In this document: positions 26,582 to 35,879 of the stretch, one piece after another | How the letters are laid out: every line of letters starts with the position of its first letter | Numbering within the stretch: the first letter of the stretch is position 1 | From: an uncultured Bacilli bacterium | GTDB taxonomy: Bacteria > Bacillota_I > Bacilli_A > RF39 > UBA660 | Assembly: GCA_947629375.1 (NCBI GenBank) | Contig: CANRDN010000002.1 | Location: 1 to 64,000, forward strand | Direction of reading: 5' to 3' | DNA: 64,000 bases | Position numbers and translations under genes: made by a program | Notes under the pieces: model-generated | What the model saw: only the letters and a program-made list of their open reading frames with translations | Told to the model about the DNA's origin: nothing | Database searches by the model: none

Positions 26582-27709
26582 ATGAAATACGATATAAATG
26601 TAGAAAGAGAAAAATTAGACGAAATTAACGAAAAATTTGTTGAATATATGAAAAATTACCCAAAGAAGAGTATTTCTTTAACTGCAATAGGTAATTCTAT
26701 AAGTGATGGTTTTTCATTTTCTGAACCAGATAGACCACTACTGGATAGAAATCTTGAATTAATTGAATTAGCAAAAAGAAATGGATTAGTTATTAAGAAA
26801 AATCAACTTTCAAGAAGTGAAAATAATAATTCTTTAGCAGTAGCAAGTTGGATTAGAAATGGCTGTACAGAGCAGGATTGCTATGATTGGAATAAAGAAG
26901 ATTATAGAAGAAATGCAAGAGAAGGAAAGACTTTACTATCAGAAGAAGAAATCGAAAAGTATTTTTCTAATGGTAATAAAGAAAGCATTGAAGATGTGAT
27001 TTTAAATCCTATGGAAGATGCTAATATTGTTATTATTAACTTAGGAACTGGTTCTTTATTAGATGTTTTAGTGAGAAGTGGAAAAATTACTTTTTCGAAT
27101 ATTTCTAATTCAGTACAGAGAGATTTGAGAGGTATATCAGAAATATTAGAACTAATTCAAGATAACAATAGACAAAACAATTCCCATACGCAAGTTTATT
27201 TATGTGGAGCTCCAAGAGTTATGGACACTCAAATAACAGAACTTGTTATGAATAATGCTATGAAAAGATTAGGTAAGGAGTATGCCAATGTTACTTTTGT
27301 ACCATCTTTTCCAAGAAGGGCTCTTTATAGGACTGTTTATGGAACAATTTTTCCTGATACTCATTATGATAAAGCTGAGTATTATCACTTGTTAAGTAAT
27401 ATTGAAAAGTCAATCATTGATAACTATTTGGGTAAAGAATTATTAATAGAGTTAGATAGAATTCTTTATAAACTTTCTTTAGATAATGATTTAAAAGATG
27501 AAAAATATACAACTGAAAAGGCAGTATTCGAAATACAAAAAATGGCAAAACAGTATAAAGAAAATGGAGGAGATGTAAATACTTTCCTTAACCTTACCAA
27601 AGAGTATATGAAGTATAGATATCCATTTGATTTTTATAGATTATCTCCAAATGAGAAGTTGGATAAAAGCGTTGGAAGTTTACAAAAGAAATTAATAAAA
27701 AATAAGTAA
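26582..27709 (+). CDS. SGNH/GDSL-like hydrolase
   Basis: Block I-like 'TAIGNSISDGFSF', mid 'VIINLGTGSLLD', block V-like 'FPDTHYDKAEYYHLL'. Confidence 0.55.
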   Translation: MKYDINVEREKLDEINEKFVEYMKNYPKKSISLTAIGNSISDGFSFSEPDRPLLDRNLELIELAKRNGLVIKKNQLSRSENNNSLAVASWIRNGCTEQDCYDWNKEDYRRNAREGKTLLSEEEIEKYFSNGNKESIEDVILNPMEDANIVIINLGTGSLLDVLVRSGKITFSNISNSVQRDLRGISEILELIQDNNRQNNSHTQVYLCGAPRVMDTQITELVMNNAMKRLGKEYANVTFVPSFPRRALYRTVYGTIFPDTHYDKAEYYHLLSNIEKSIIDNYLGKELLIELDRILYKLSLDNDLKDEKYTTEKAVFEIQKMAKQYKENGGDVNTFLNLTKEYMKYRYPFDFYRLSPNEKLDKSVGSLQKKLIKNK

Positions 27710-27730
27710 ACAGAAATTCTGTTTACTTTT
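27704..27730. terminator. Bidirectional terminator between convergent genes
   Basis: AAGTAAACAGA-aa-TTCTGTTTACTT dyad with A/T flanks. Confidence 0.75.
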
Positions 27731-28379
27731 ATAATGTCCATTTATCTTCTTGTTTCTCTTGATTATCGTTTGTTTTTGGCTTTCTTATATAAAATTCTAC
27801 ATTTGTTTCTTCTTTCCCTTTTTTAAACTTTACTGAATAAGAACCATCACCTTCGTATATAAAATATAAATATTTAGTGTATGACATACCTGATTTTAAA
27901 TCTTTGGCGTAGTATAGAGATTCATCAAAGTATGCAGCTACTTCGTCCATTGGAGAACCAATCTGATTATATAGAGTATAGTAATATAAGTTTAAAGAAT
28001 AGTCTTTATATGTTAAATTTTTAATCTCTACTGGAATCTTAATAACTTCTCTTCCGTTGTAGATAGAGTAAATATTATTAAGTTTTTCAAAAGTGTAATT
28101 ATGCTTTAAAGTTATTTCTAAATTATCAAAAACAAAAGTTTCTTCCATATAATAATTTTTAACATTTATGTTTTCTTCATTACTTGAAATATTTTCTTCT
28201 TTAGAATTTGATTCAAGTTCTTTTTTATCTTTGAAGTACCATAATCCAAAAAATAATGTTAGTGAAATTACTATGAATAGTAAGAAAGTCATAATAGACA
28301 TACAAGTTGTCAATCTTTTTAAATATATCATTCCACTTTCTAGATAATAATTATTTTCTTCTTTAATATTCTTTTTCAT
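27729..28379 (-). CDS. Membrane-anchored DUF4352-like protein
   Basis: TM near the N-terminus and beta-rich ectodomain 'FDNLEITLKHNYTFEKLNNIYSIYNGREVIKIPVEIKNLTYKDYSLN'. Confidence 0.5.
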   Translation of the reverse strand: MKKNIKEENNYYLESGMIYLKRLTTCMSIMTFLLFIVISLTLFFGLWYFKDKKELESNSKEENISSNEENINVKNYYMEETFVFDNLEITLKHNYTFEKLNNIYSIYNGREVIKIPVEIKNLTYKDYSLNLYYYTLYNQIGSPMDEVAAYFDESLYYAKDLKSGMSYTKYLYFIYEGDGSYSVKFKKGKEETNVEFYIRKPKTNDNQEKQEDKWTL

Positions 28380-28501
28380 AATAATACCTCAATCTAAGAA
28401 CTTACTATAACATAAAGCTTTATCGTTTTAAAGTAAAAAAATTAAAAAATATTTAGGAAAAATTTTATAGACGAATAATAATCTTATTGAGGAGGTGAGA
28501 T

Positions 28502-30592
28502 ATGAAGAAATTTGAATGTGTGATTCAAGATGGTCCAAAGGACTGTGGAATTTGTGCTTTACTTACTATTATAAAGACATATAATGGTTCAGTATCAAAA
28601 GAATATTTAAGGAATTTAACCAATACGACTAACAATGGTGTAAATGCTTTATCTCTTTTGGAGGCGGGGAAAAAGCTTGGATTTTATACTGAAGGAGTAA
28701 AAGGTGATGTTCTTAAAATAGAAGATAAATACTTGCCCTGTATTGCCCACGTAATAATTGATAAAAAGTACAAACATTTCGTTGTAATACACAAGATTGA
28801 TAGAAAGAATAATTATGTGACTATTGCAGATCCATCTAGAGGAATTCTAAAAATAGATGTGGATAAATTTAGGTCAATATCGACAAGTAATTATTTATTT
28901 TTCATCCCAAATAAAGCAATTCCTGTAATAAAGGATAATAACCTTATAAAGGATAAATTGCTAAACTTTATAATAAACAATAAAAATACATTGCTAACAA
29001 TATTAGTGTTTTCAATTTTGTTTACAATTATTAATATAATAATATCCTTTGATTTTCAATTTGTCATAGATAGAGCTATAACCTACAATTCAATTAGTAA
29101 TCTATACACAATAATATTAATTTTAATTTTTGTATATCTATTAAGAAACATTCTAGAATTTGCAAGAGATAAACTTTTAAATTATATAAGTCACAAACTT
29201 AATTATATTGTTATCACAGATTCATTAAATCATATCTTGTCACTTCCTCACTTATACTTTAAGAATAGAACTACTGGAGAAACTTTATCAAGAATATCGG
29301 ATTTATATGAACTGAAAGATATTTTATGTGATTTCATAGTGACCATTTTTGTTGATTTATTAATCACTATTTGTGCACTATTCACCTTGTTTCACATAAA
29401 TGCTAAACTGACAATTATTTGTTTTTTGATTTTAGTAATATATTCTTTAATAACCATTGTCTTTAATAAAATGATATATGGTAATATTAAGGAACTAAAG
29501 GAGAAAAACGCAGGGGTTAATTCTTCAATTATTGAACTTATAGATGGCTCAAATACTATCAAAAGTTTAAATATACTAGAGAAAGTAAAAGAAGAATTTT
29601 CACTTTTATACGATGATTATCTAAATACAAGTTATAGGTTTTCAAAGAAGATAAGCAATAAGAAATTAATCGATAATCTAGTGAGTAGTATTATTTCATT
29701 AATCATATTAGCAATAGGAGGAAATTTAGTTATAAATGGAGAAATGAAATTATCGAACTTGATTACGTTTAACTGCATTATCTTATATAACATATCATCA
29801 CTAAAAAATATCTTAAATTTTGATATTTTATGTAAAAAAACTAAAATAATTATAGAAAGAATAAACGAACTGTTAAATATAAAAGAAGAAAAAATTCATT
29901 TTGATTTAAATCCCTTAAAAAATATAAATGGTGATATAGTTATTAAAAACTTATCTTATAAATATGGTGATAATCTTGTAATAAGTAATTTCAGTGCGGT
30001 TTTTAAAAAAGGTAAAAAGATTCTAATAACAGGAAATTCAGGATGTGGTAAAAGCACTTTAGCAAAACTCATCTGTGGATTTCAGGAAGTAAAAAGAAAC
30101 AAAATATTTATTGGAAATAATGATATAAATGATATTAATTTATGGAATTTAAGAGAAGAAGTAACATATGTTTCTCAGGATGAATATTTGTTTAGTAATA
30201 CTTTATATATGAATATGAATATTAAAAAGATGCGTGACAAGGATAAAGTATTAGAAATTGCTAAGTGTATGTTATTAGATGAAGTTGTTAATAAAAATAA
30301 TAGTGGCTACAATTTATTTTTAGAAGGAAATGCAAGTAATATCAGTGGAGGAGAAAGACAAAGAGTAATTCTTGCAAGAACTTTTTTAAAAAACAGTAGT
30401 ATCTTCGTTTTGGATGAAACATTTAGTCAGATTAATGTTGAAAAGGAAAGAATAATCTTAAAAAATATTTTTGAAAAGTTTAGTGATAAGACAATAATAG
30501 TTATTTCTCATAGATATGATAATAACGATTTGTATGATGAAGTCTTAAATATGGAGGAGTATGGACCTAGAATCGTTTCAAAAGAGTTTTAA
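28502..30592 (+). CDS. C39-peptidase-containing bacteriocin/peptide ABC transporter
   Basis: C39 'VIQDGPKDCGICALLTII', 'KHFVVIHKI', 'IADPSRG'; ABC TM domain; Walker A ITGNSGCGKSTLAKLI; ISGGERQRVILAR. Confidence 0.93.
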   Translation: MKKFECVIQDGPKDCGICALLTIIKTYNGSVSKEYLRNLTNTTNNGVNALSLLEAGKKLGFYTEGVKGDVLKIEDKYLPCIAHVIIDKKYKHFVVIHKIDRKNNYVTIADPSRGILKIDVDKFRSISTSNYLFFIPNKAIPVIKDNNLIKDKLLNFIINNKNTLLTILVFSILFTIINIIISFDFQFVIDRAITYNSISNLYTIILILIFVYLLRNILEFARDKLLNYISHKLNYIVITDSLNHILSLPHLYFKNRTTGETLSRISDLYELKDILCDFIVTIFVDLLITICALFTLFHINAKLTIICFLILVIYSLITIVFNKMIYGNIKELKEKNAGVNSSIIELIDGSNTIKSLNILEKVKEEFSLLYDDYLNTSYRFSKKISNKKLIDNLVSSIISLIILAIGGNLVINGEMKLSNLITFNCIILYNISSLKNILNFDILCKKTKIIIERINELLNIKEEKIHFDLNPLKNINGDIVIKNLSYKYGDNLVISNFSAVFKKGKKILITGNSGCGKSTLAKLICGFQEVKRNKIFIGNNDINDINLWNLREEVTYVSQDEYLFSNTLYMNMNIKKMRDKDKVLEIAKCMLLDEVVNKNNSGYNLFLEGNASNISGGERQRVILARTFLKNSSIFVLDETFSQINVEKERIILKNIFEKFSDKTIIVISHRYDNNDLYDEVLNMEEYGPRIVSKEF

Positions 30593-30986
30593 AAACTATG
30601 AGATTGACTTAAGACCTTATCTTATAGTAGTTTCTATTTTTATAAGTATTATATTAGTAATTCTTTTATGCAAAAATAACTTAAAAGCTTTTTATGTCAC
30701 AAAAGGAATAATAAAAAATAGTAAAACAAATATAGTAGTAAATATTGATGACTTAGATAAAATAACAAATAATAAAAAAATAATGATAGGAAAGAACATA
30801 TTTACTTATAAAATAACAAAAATAAATGATCTAGTAATCGATAATATTAACTACAAAGAAGTTATTTTGGACATAAATAAATTAAATAAAAAATATTTAA
30901 TTGAAAATAATGTTATTGATGCAAAAATAATTATTAATAATACAACTATCTTTGAATATTTGATTAAAACAATGAAGGGGGAATGA
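30561..30986 (+). CDS. Short accessory protein of the peptide exporter (minimal MFP-like)
   Basis: 141 aa, one TM plus a beta-rich tail; overlaps the transporter ORF end and precedes GG-leader peptides. Confidence 0.6.
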   Translation: MDLESFQKSFKNYEIDLRPYLIVVSIFISIILVILLCKNNLKAFYVTKGIIKNSKTNIVVNIDDLDKITNNKKIMIGKNIFTYKITKINDLVIDNINYKEVILDINKLNKKYLIENNVIDAKIIINNTTIFEYLIKTMKGE

Positions 30987-30989
30987 TGT

Positions 30990-31133
30990 ATGAAAGAAGT
31001 TAGTAAAGAAGAATTAAAGAAGATAAATGGAGGAGGAATATCAATATTAACAGCTATTGGAATATCTGCAACAGTAATTTTTGTTTTAGGAGTAATTGAT
31101 GGCTATGTTAGACCAAAAAAATGTGATGAGTAA
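30990..31133 (+). CDS. Double-glycine leader peptide 1 (bacteriocin-like, 47 aa)
   Basis: MKEVSKEELKKINGG|GISILTAIGISATVIFVLGVIDGYVRPKKCDE; RBS AAGGGGG; directly after the C39 transporter genes. Confidence 0.8.
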   Translation: MKEVSKEELKKINGGGISILTAIGISATVIFVLGVIDGYVRPKKCDE

Positions 31134-31296
31134 AGCAAGTAAAGACGAACTAGAAAAATTAGATGGTGGAACATCTATAACGGGCAGTCTTATTAACGCA
31201 GTTACTGATTGTATAAAAACAATCTTTGATATAGGAAGAAGTTTAGGAAGCTCTTTTAGAAGAGTTGGAGAAAACAAAATGTGCGAAATATCATAG
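31126..31296 (+). CDS. Double-glycine leader peptide 2 (bacteriocin-like, 56 aa)
   Basis: MSKASKDELEKLDGG|TSITGSLINAVTDCIKTIFDIGRSLGSSFRRVGENKMCEIS; start overlaps peptide 1 stop; leader same length as peptide 1. Confidence 0.8.
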   Translation: MSKASKDELEKLDGGTSITGSLINAVTDCIKTIFDIGRSLGSSFRRVGENKMCEIS

Positions 31297-31448
31297 AAGC
31301 AATAAAAGATAATAAAAAGTTAATTATTATGATTGCTGTTGCTCCAATAGTTATGTATACCTTTAATATCCTTATGATTTTCCTATTTAATATGGGAACG
31401 GATTTTGGAACATTTTTAAGACATTTATATTCTATAGTTGTATGTTAA
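31281..31448 (+). CDS. Small membrane protein of the peptide cassette (55 aa; candidate immunity or third peptide)
   Basis: GTG start: VRNIIEAIKDNKKLIIMIAVAPIVMYTFNILMIFLFNMGTDFGTFLRHLYSIVVC; overlaps peptide 2; shares a C-terminal motif with it. Confidence 0.65.
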   Translation: MRNIIEAIKDNKKLIIMIAVAPIVMYTFNILMIFLFNMGTDFGTFLRHLYSIVVC

Positions 31449-31470
31449 GAAGAGTAAAACTCTTCTTTTT
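31448..31470 (+). terminator. Intrinsic terminator closing the peptide cassette
   Basis: AGAAGAGT-aaa-ACTCTTCT plus T-run. Confidence 0.75.
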
Positions 31471-31473
31471 GTA

Positions 31474-31502
31474 TTGCAGGAATGTGAAAAAAATGTTACA
31501 AT
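31474..31502 (+). promoter_or_regulatory. Putative promoter TTGCAG-N17-TACAAT (TG-extended)
   Basis: TTGCAG 31474-31479, TACAAT 31497-31502; flanked by an 8-bp inverted repeat. Confidence 0.5.
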
Positions 31503-31554
31503 AAACCTGCAATTCGTGAACAGTTTAATAATATTATGTAGTGAGGGCCGGAAA

Positions 31555-32988
31555 ATGAAAGCGAAAAAAGACTTAATTTCTTTCAAATTTTTTTTATTGT
31601 TTGTAGTTATTATTAATATATTATTAATAATCATTGACTTTTTAAATGAAACGGATATAAAATTAAGTCTTTTTATTATGCTCTTTTTAATTTTTATTGT
31701 TGGAGTAGTAATTTACTGTTATTTAAAAGAAAAAAAGTGGAATAAACTTTTTTATGTCGATCCAATTACTGAAGGATTTTCTTACGAAAAATTTAAAGAA
31801 GAATACGAAAAAGATAAAGATACAAAATCTATAATTATTATTGATATAAATAATTTTGATTTAATAAATAAGCATTACGGATATGAACTTATCAATAAAA
31901 TATTAAAGAAAACTTATAATTGTATTACATCATTTCTTAAGGATAGAGGTTTTTGTTCAAGAAAATTAGATAATTGTTTCATTATATCATTAAATACGCA
32001 TAAGACTTATGAAATTGTTTCATTTATTGAAAAGGTTGATTCTACTATTAAAAATAGTTTTGATATTGATTTTGGTGTATCAATAAATTGTGGAGTATAT
32101 AAAGGGGCAAAAACAACACTTGAAGATGCTGAAATGAAAGCAATGACTGCTTTAAATGATGCTAAAAAGAATCCTAATCAATTTTATGAATTTTATGAAG
32201 AAGATAAATTAAATATATTACTAGAGAATAAGATACTTTTAGATAAGTTAGAAAAGGCATTAAAAGAAGATAAATTAGATATTTACTTTCAAGCAAAATA
32301 CGATGTTAAGACTAAAAATATTATTGGGAGTGAAGCATTACTTCGTTGGAAGGATGATGATGGAAATTTTATACCTCCAAGTCGTTTTATTCCAAGTGCT
32401 GAAGCAACAGGCTTAGTTACTAAAATTGATAGTTATGTTTTAAATAAAGTATGTGCTATAATAGCAGACTTAAAAAATGAATCGCTTAAGCCAGGAATGG
32501 TTTCCATAAATGTTTCAAGAAATAAACTTGATGAAGAAAATATGGTTGATGAATACACTAATGTTTTTAAAAAGTATAATTTAACAAAAAAAGAAATAGA
32601 ATTAGAGATAACAGAAGGAACTGTTCTTTCAGATGATTATATAGTTCACAATGTAATAAAAAAACTAATTCAAAAAAACTTTTGCATTTTGATTGATGAC
32701 TTTGGAACAGGTTACTCTTCAATATCTATGCTTAAAAATCTTCAAATGAAGGGAATAAAAATAGATAGAGCTTTCATTATCGATGAAACTAAAAAAGGAA
32801 AAGAAATTTTAAAATATGTTGTTTCTTTAGCCAAGGGACTTAACTTAGAGACAATAGCAGAAGGAGTAGAGGATGAGGCCCAATACAATTATTTAAAACA
32901 ACTTGGTTGTGATGAAATACAAGGCTATTATTTTTCTAAGCCAATGCCATTAGATGAATACAGAGAACTACTAAAAAATCAAAAATGA
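31555..32988 (+). CDS. Membrane GGDEF(degenerate)-EAL c-di-GMP phosphodiesterase
   Basis: Two TMs; GGDEF position reads 'SRKLDNCFI'; EAL motifs EALLRW, ELEITEG, LIDDFGTGYSS, ETIAEGVE, QGYYFSKPM. Confidence 0.9.
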   Translation: MKAKKDLISFKFFLLFVVIINILLIIIDFLNETDIKLSLFIMLFLIFIVGVVIYCYLKEKKWNKLFYVDPITEGFSYEKFKEEYEKDKDTKSIIIIDINNFDLINKHYGYELINKILKKTYNCITSFLKDRGFCSRKLDNCFIISLNTHKTYEIVSFIEKVDSTIKNSFDIDFGVSINCGVYKGAKTTLEDAEMKAMTALNDAKKNPNQFYEFYEEDKLNILLENKILLDKLEKALKEDKLDIYFQAKYDVKTKNIIGSEALLRWKDDDGNFIPPSRFIPSAEATGLVTKIDSYVLNKVCAIIADLKNESLKPGMVSINVSRNKLDEENMVDEYTNVFKKYNLTKKEIELEITEGTVLSDDYIVHNVIKKLIQKNFCILIDDFGTGYSSISMLKNLQMKGIKIDRAFIIDETKKGKEILKYVVSLAKGLNLETIAEGVEDEAQYNYLKQLGCDEIQGYYFSKPMPLDEYRELLKNQK

Positions 32989-33006
32989 TAAAGAAGGTGT
33001 AGTGTT

Positions 33007-33702
33007 GTGAATACTGTAATTCGAAATGAAATCAAATATCTTGTAAATATTCTGGAATATAAAAAAAGTAAAAATTATTTGGAAAAGATTCTTACTAGCG
33101 ATGAGCATAATGGTATTGATGGTTATAAGGTTAGATCTTTGTACTTTGATACTTTGGACGATAGAGATTTTTTAGAAAAAGAAGATGGGGTAGAAATAAG
33201 AAGAAAAATAAGACTTCGAGTGTATAATCCTGATGATGATTTTGCAATGCTAGAAATGAAACAAAAAGAAGGAAATTATCAAAGAAAAAGATCACTTCGT
33301 ATAAAAAGAGAAGATGCAATGAAACTTATTAAAGGTGACTATACACCTTTGCTCTCGTATGACGAACCGTTTGCTAAAGAGATGTATTCTTATATGAAAA
33401 TAAATTGCTATCTGCCGAAAGTTGTTGTAGAATATGACAGAACAGCTTTTGTAGCCAAAGAAAATAATATAAGAATTACATTTGACCACAATGTGGTTTC
33501 TACAGAAAGCTCATTTAATATATTTGATAAAAACTTGCCAATGAACCCGGTTATGAATCCAGCCAATGTAATATTAGAAGTTAAATATAATGGATTTTTG
33601 TTGAGCTATATAAAAGATTTGGTAAAAAACATATCAACAATAAGCTTATCTGTCAGTAAATATTATTTGTCAAGAAATATCTCACATAAAGTTATTTTGT
33701 AA
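33007..33702 (+). CDS. VTC-domain polyphosphate polymerase-like protein
   Basis: 'RNEIKYLV', 'RSLYFDT', 'RRKIRLRVYN', 'LEMKQKEG..RKRSLRI', 'VVVEYDRTAF', 'VILEVKYNG'. Confidence 0.88.
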   Translation: MNTVIRNEIKYLVNILEYKKSKNYLEKILTSDEHNGIDGYKVRSLYFDTLDDRDFLEKEDGVEIRRKIRLRVYNPDDDFAMLEMKQKEGNYQRKRSLRIKREDAMKLIKGDYTPLLSYDEPFAKEMYSYMKINCYLPKVVVEYDRTAFVAKENNIRITFDHNVVSTESSFNIFDKNLPMNPVMNPANVILEVKYNGFLLSYIKDLVKNISTISLSVSKYYLSRNISHKVIL

Positions 33703-33717
33703 GGAGTGTGAATTTTT

Positions 33718-34398
33718 ATGAGAGAAAAATTAATGGACATTTTGGAATTATCATCTAGTAATCTTACATTAGATCAAATTTTTATGCATTTAGTAATTTC
33801 ATTGGTTTTAGGATTCGCTATATTTTTATCATATTATTTTTCCCATGAAGGAACAATTTATAGTAAGAAATTTAATGTATCACTAGTTATGCTTACAGTG
33901 CTTAGCGCAGTTGTTATGACTGTAATTGGTAACAATGTTGCTTTATCATTAGGTATGGTTGGTGCATTATCAATCGTTCGTTTTCGTACTGCTATTAAAG
34001 ATTCAAGAGACACAACATATATCTTTTGGGCTATAGTAGTTGGTATATGTTGCGGTGTTGGAGACTATGTTGTTGCAGGTCTTGGAACATTTGTGTTATT
34101 TGTTGTTATGCTTCTTTTAGGAAGAGTATCTAACGATAATCGTATTTTAATAATTATTAAAACAACATTAAGTAATGAAAGAAAAGTAGAAGGAATAGTT
34201 TTTGACTATTTTAATAAAAAAGCAAATTTAAAAGTAAAAAATTCTACTGAAAAATCAATTGAATTTATCTATGAATTACCTAGAAAATATTACAAAAAAT
34301 CATTATCTAGAGATAAAAGTGTAACAGAAGCACTTTATGACCTAAAAAATGTTGAATATGTTAACATTGTGTCACAAAATGATGAAATAAGTGGTTAA
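33718..34398 (+). CDS. DUF4956-like membrane protein
   Basis: Multi-TM followed by 'LGMVGALSIVRFRTAIKDSRDTTYIFWAIVVGICCG'; typical neighbour of VTC. Confidence 0.85.
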   Translation: MREKLMDILELSSSNLTLDQIFMHLVISLVLGFAIFLSYYFSHEGTIYSKKFNVSLVMLTVLSAVVMTVIGNNVALSLGMVGALSIVRFRTAIKDSRDTTYIFWAIVVGICCGVGDYVVAGLGTFVLFVVMLLLGRVSNDNRILIIIKTTLSNERKVEGIVFDYFNKKANLKVKNSTEKSIEFIYELPRKYYKKSLSRDKSVTEALYDLKNVEYVNIVSQNDEISG

Positions 34399-34399
34399 A

Positions 34400-35866
34400 A
34401 TGAATAAGAAATGGATAGTTGTTATAATTACTTTCTTAATTTTGGTTTTTACTTTGTTTCTTAATTCATACGAAAATTCACTTTATCATCAAAGATATCA
34501 CGAACATCTTGAAAAAGGAATAAAATATCCAGACTATGACTATTCTAATATAGATTATGATACATATAAAAGTTATGAGATAACGGAAGATGGCTTTACT
34601 TCCCATCTTCCAATCATATCTATTAATACTCATGGACAAGAAATATTAGGTGGAACTGATAAAAGGGTAAAAGATTACATAGAAGTTACTATGTCTTTTT
34701 ATGATGAAGAAGGAACTAATTCTTTAAAAGAACCATCTTACAAGAAAAATGCACTAATAAGATATCGTGGAAACTCATCTAGATTCTTTGATAAAAAAGG
34801 ATTGCGTATTGAACTAATTGATAACAATGGGAATCAAGAAGATTATCCTTTGCTTGGATTATCAAGCGATAGTGACTTTGTTTTGCATGGCCCATATTTA
34901 GATAAAAGTTTAATTCGTAACTATATGGGGTATAACATAACTGGTGAAGTGATGGATTATTCTCCTAATGTTCGTTTTTGTGAAGTTTTTATAAATGGTG
35001 AATATGAAGGGTTATATTTGTTAGTAGAAACCATAAAAGTATCTAATGACCGTGTCAATGTAACGAAGGTAGAAAAAAATTCAAATGTATCAAGTTATCT
35101 AATTGAAAATGATAAAAAATGGCCGGAAGAAAGTGAAGATAAATATTTAAATAATTTTACTTACTATACAAGGCGTATGAAAACAAGTGCAAGATTTAGA
35201 CTAGAGTATCCTACTACGGAAAAATTAAATTCATCAAATAAAGAATATATAAACACTGATTTAAATGAGTTTGAAAAAATGTTATATTCTTACGATTACG
35301 ATGATGACGAATATGGTTACTACAAGTATATAGATGTTAATTCGTTTGTAAATTATGCTGTATTTAATGAATTTTTTTTAAACTATGATGCCGGAAATTA
35401 TTCAACATATATCTATAAAGATCGTAATGGGAAATTTAAGCTTGCATTTTGGGATATGAATAATATATTTAATAATAATTTTCGTGATCAGTTAGCAGAG
35501 CAAGATTTTAATATGGTAAATCGTATGTGGTTTGAGATGCTTATGAAAGATGAATATTTTACTGATTTGATGATAAGTCGTTATCGTGAACTTAGAAAGA
35601 CTATTTTAAGCGAAGAATACTTATATAAATATATTGATGACACAATTAATTATTTAGGACCAACTATTGAAAGAAACTATGTTAGATGGGGTTATTCTTT
35701 CTCAGAAGAGAATGATTTATTAGTTGATAGATCAATTCTTTCTTACGAAGAATCAATAGATGAATTAAAAAAAGCTATTCATGAAAGAGGAACTTGGCTT
35801 GATAAAAACATCGATTCATTAAAACAATATAGCCATGAATCTAAAGTAAAAGAAATGAATCCATAA
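34400..35866 (+). CDS. CotH-kinase-like protein
   Basis: 'IRYRGNSSRFFDKKGLRIEL', 'FVLHGPYLDKSLIRNYMGY', 'NGEYEGLYLLVETI', 'FKLAFWDMNNIFNN'. Confidence 0.85.
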   Translation: MNKKWIVVIITFLILVFTLFLNSYENSLYHQRYHEHLEKGIKYPDYDYSNIDYDTYKSYEITEDGFTSHLPIISINTHGQEILGGTDKRVKDYIEVTMSFYDEEGTNSLKEPSYKKNALIRYRGNSSRFFDKKGLRIELIDNNGNQEDYPLLGLSSDSDFVLHGPYLDKSLIRNYMGYNITGEVMDYSPNVRFCEVFINGEYEGLYLLVETIKVSNDRVNVTKVEKNSNVSSYLIENDKKWPEESEDKYLNNFTYYTRRMKTSARFRLEYPTTEKLNSSNKEYINTDLNEFEKMLYSYDYDDDEYGYYKYIDVNSFVNYAVFNEFFLNYDAGNYSTYIYKDRNGKFKLAFWDMNNIFNNNFRDQLAEQDFNMVNRMWFEMLMKDEYFTDLMISRYRELRKTILSEEYLYKYIDDTINYLGPTIERNYVRWGYSFSEENDLLVDRSILSYEESIDELKKAIHERGTWLDKNIDSLKQYSHESKVKEMNP

Positions 35867-35879
35867 GTGAGGTTTTGAT

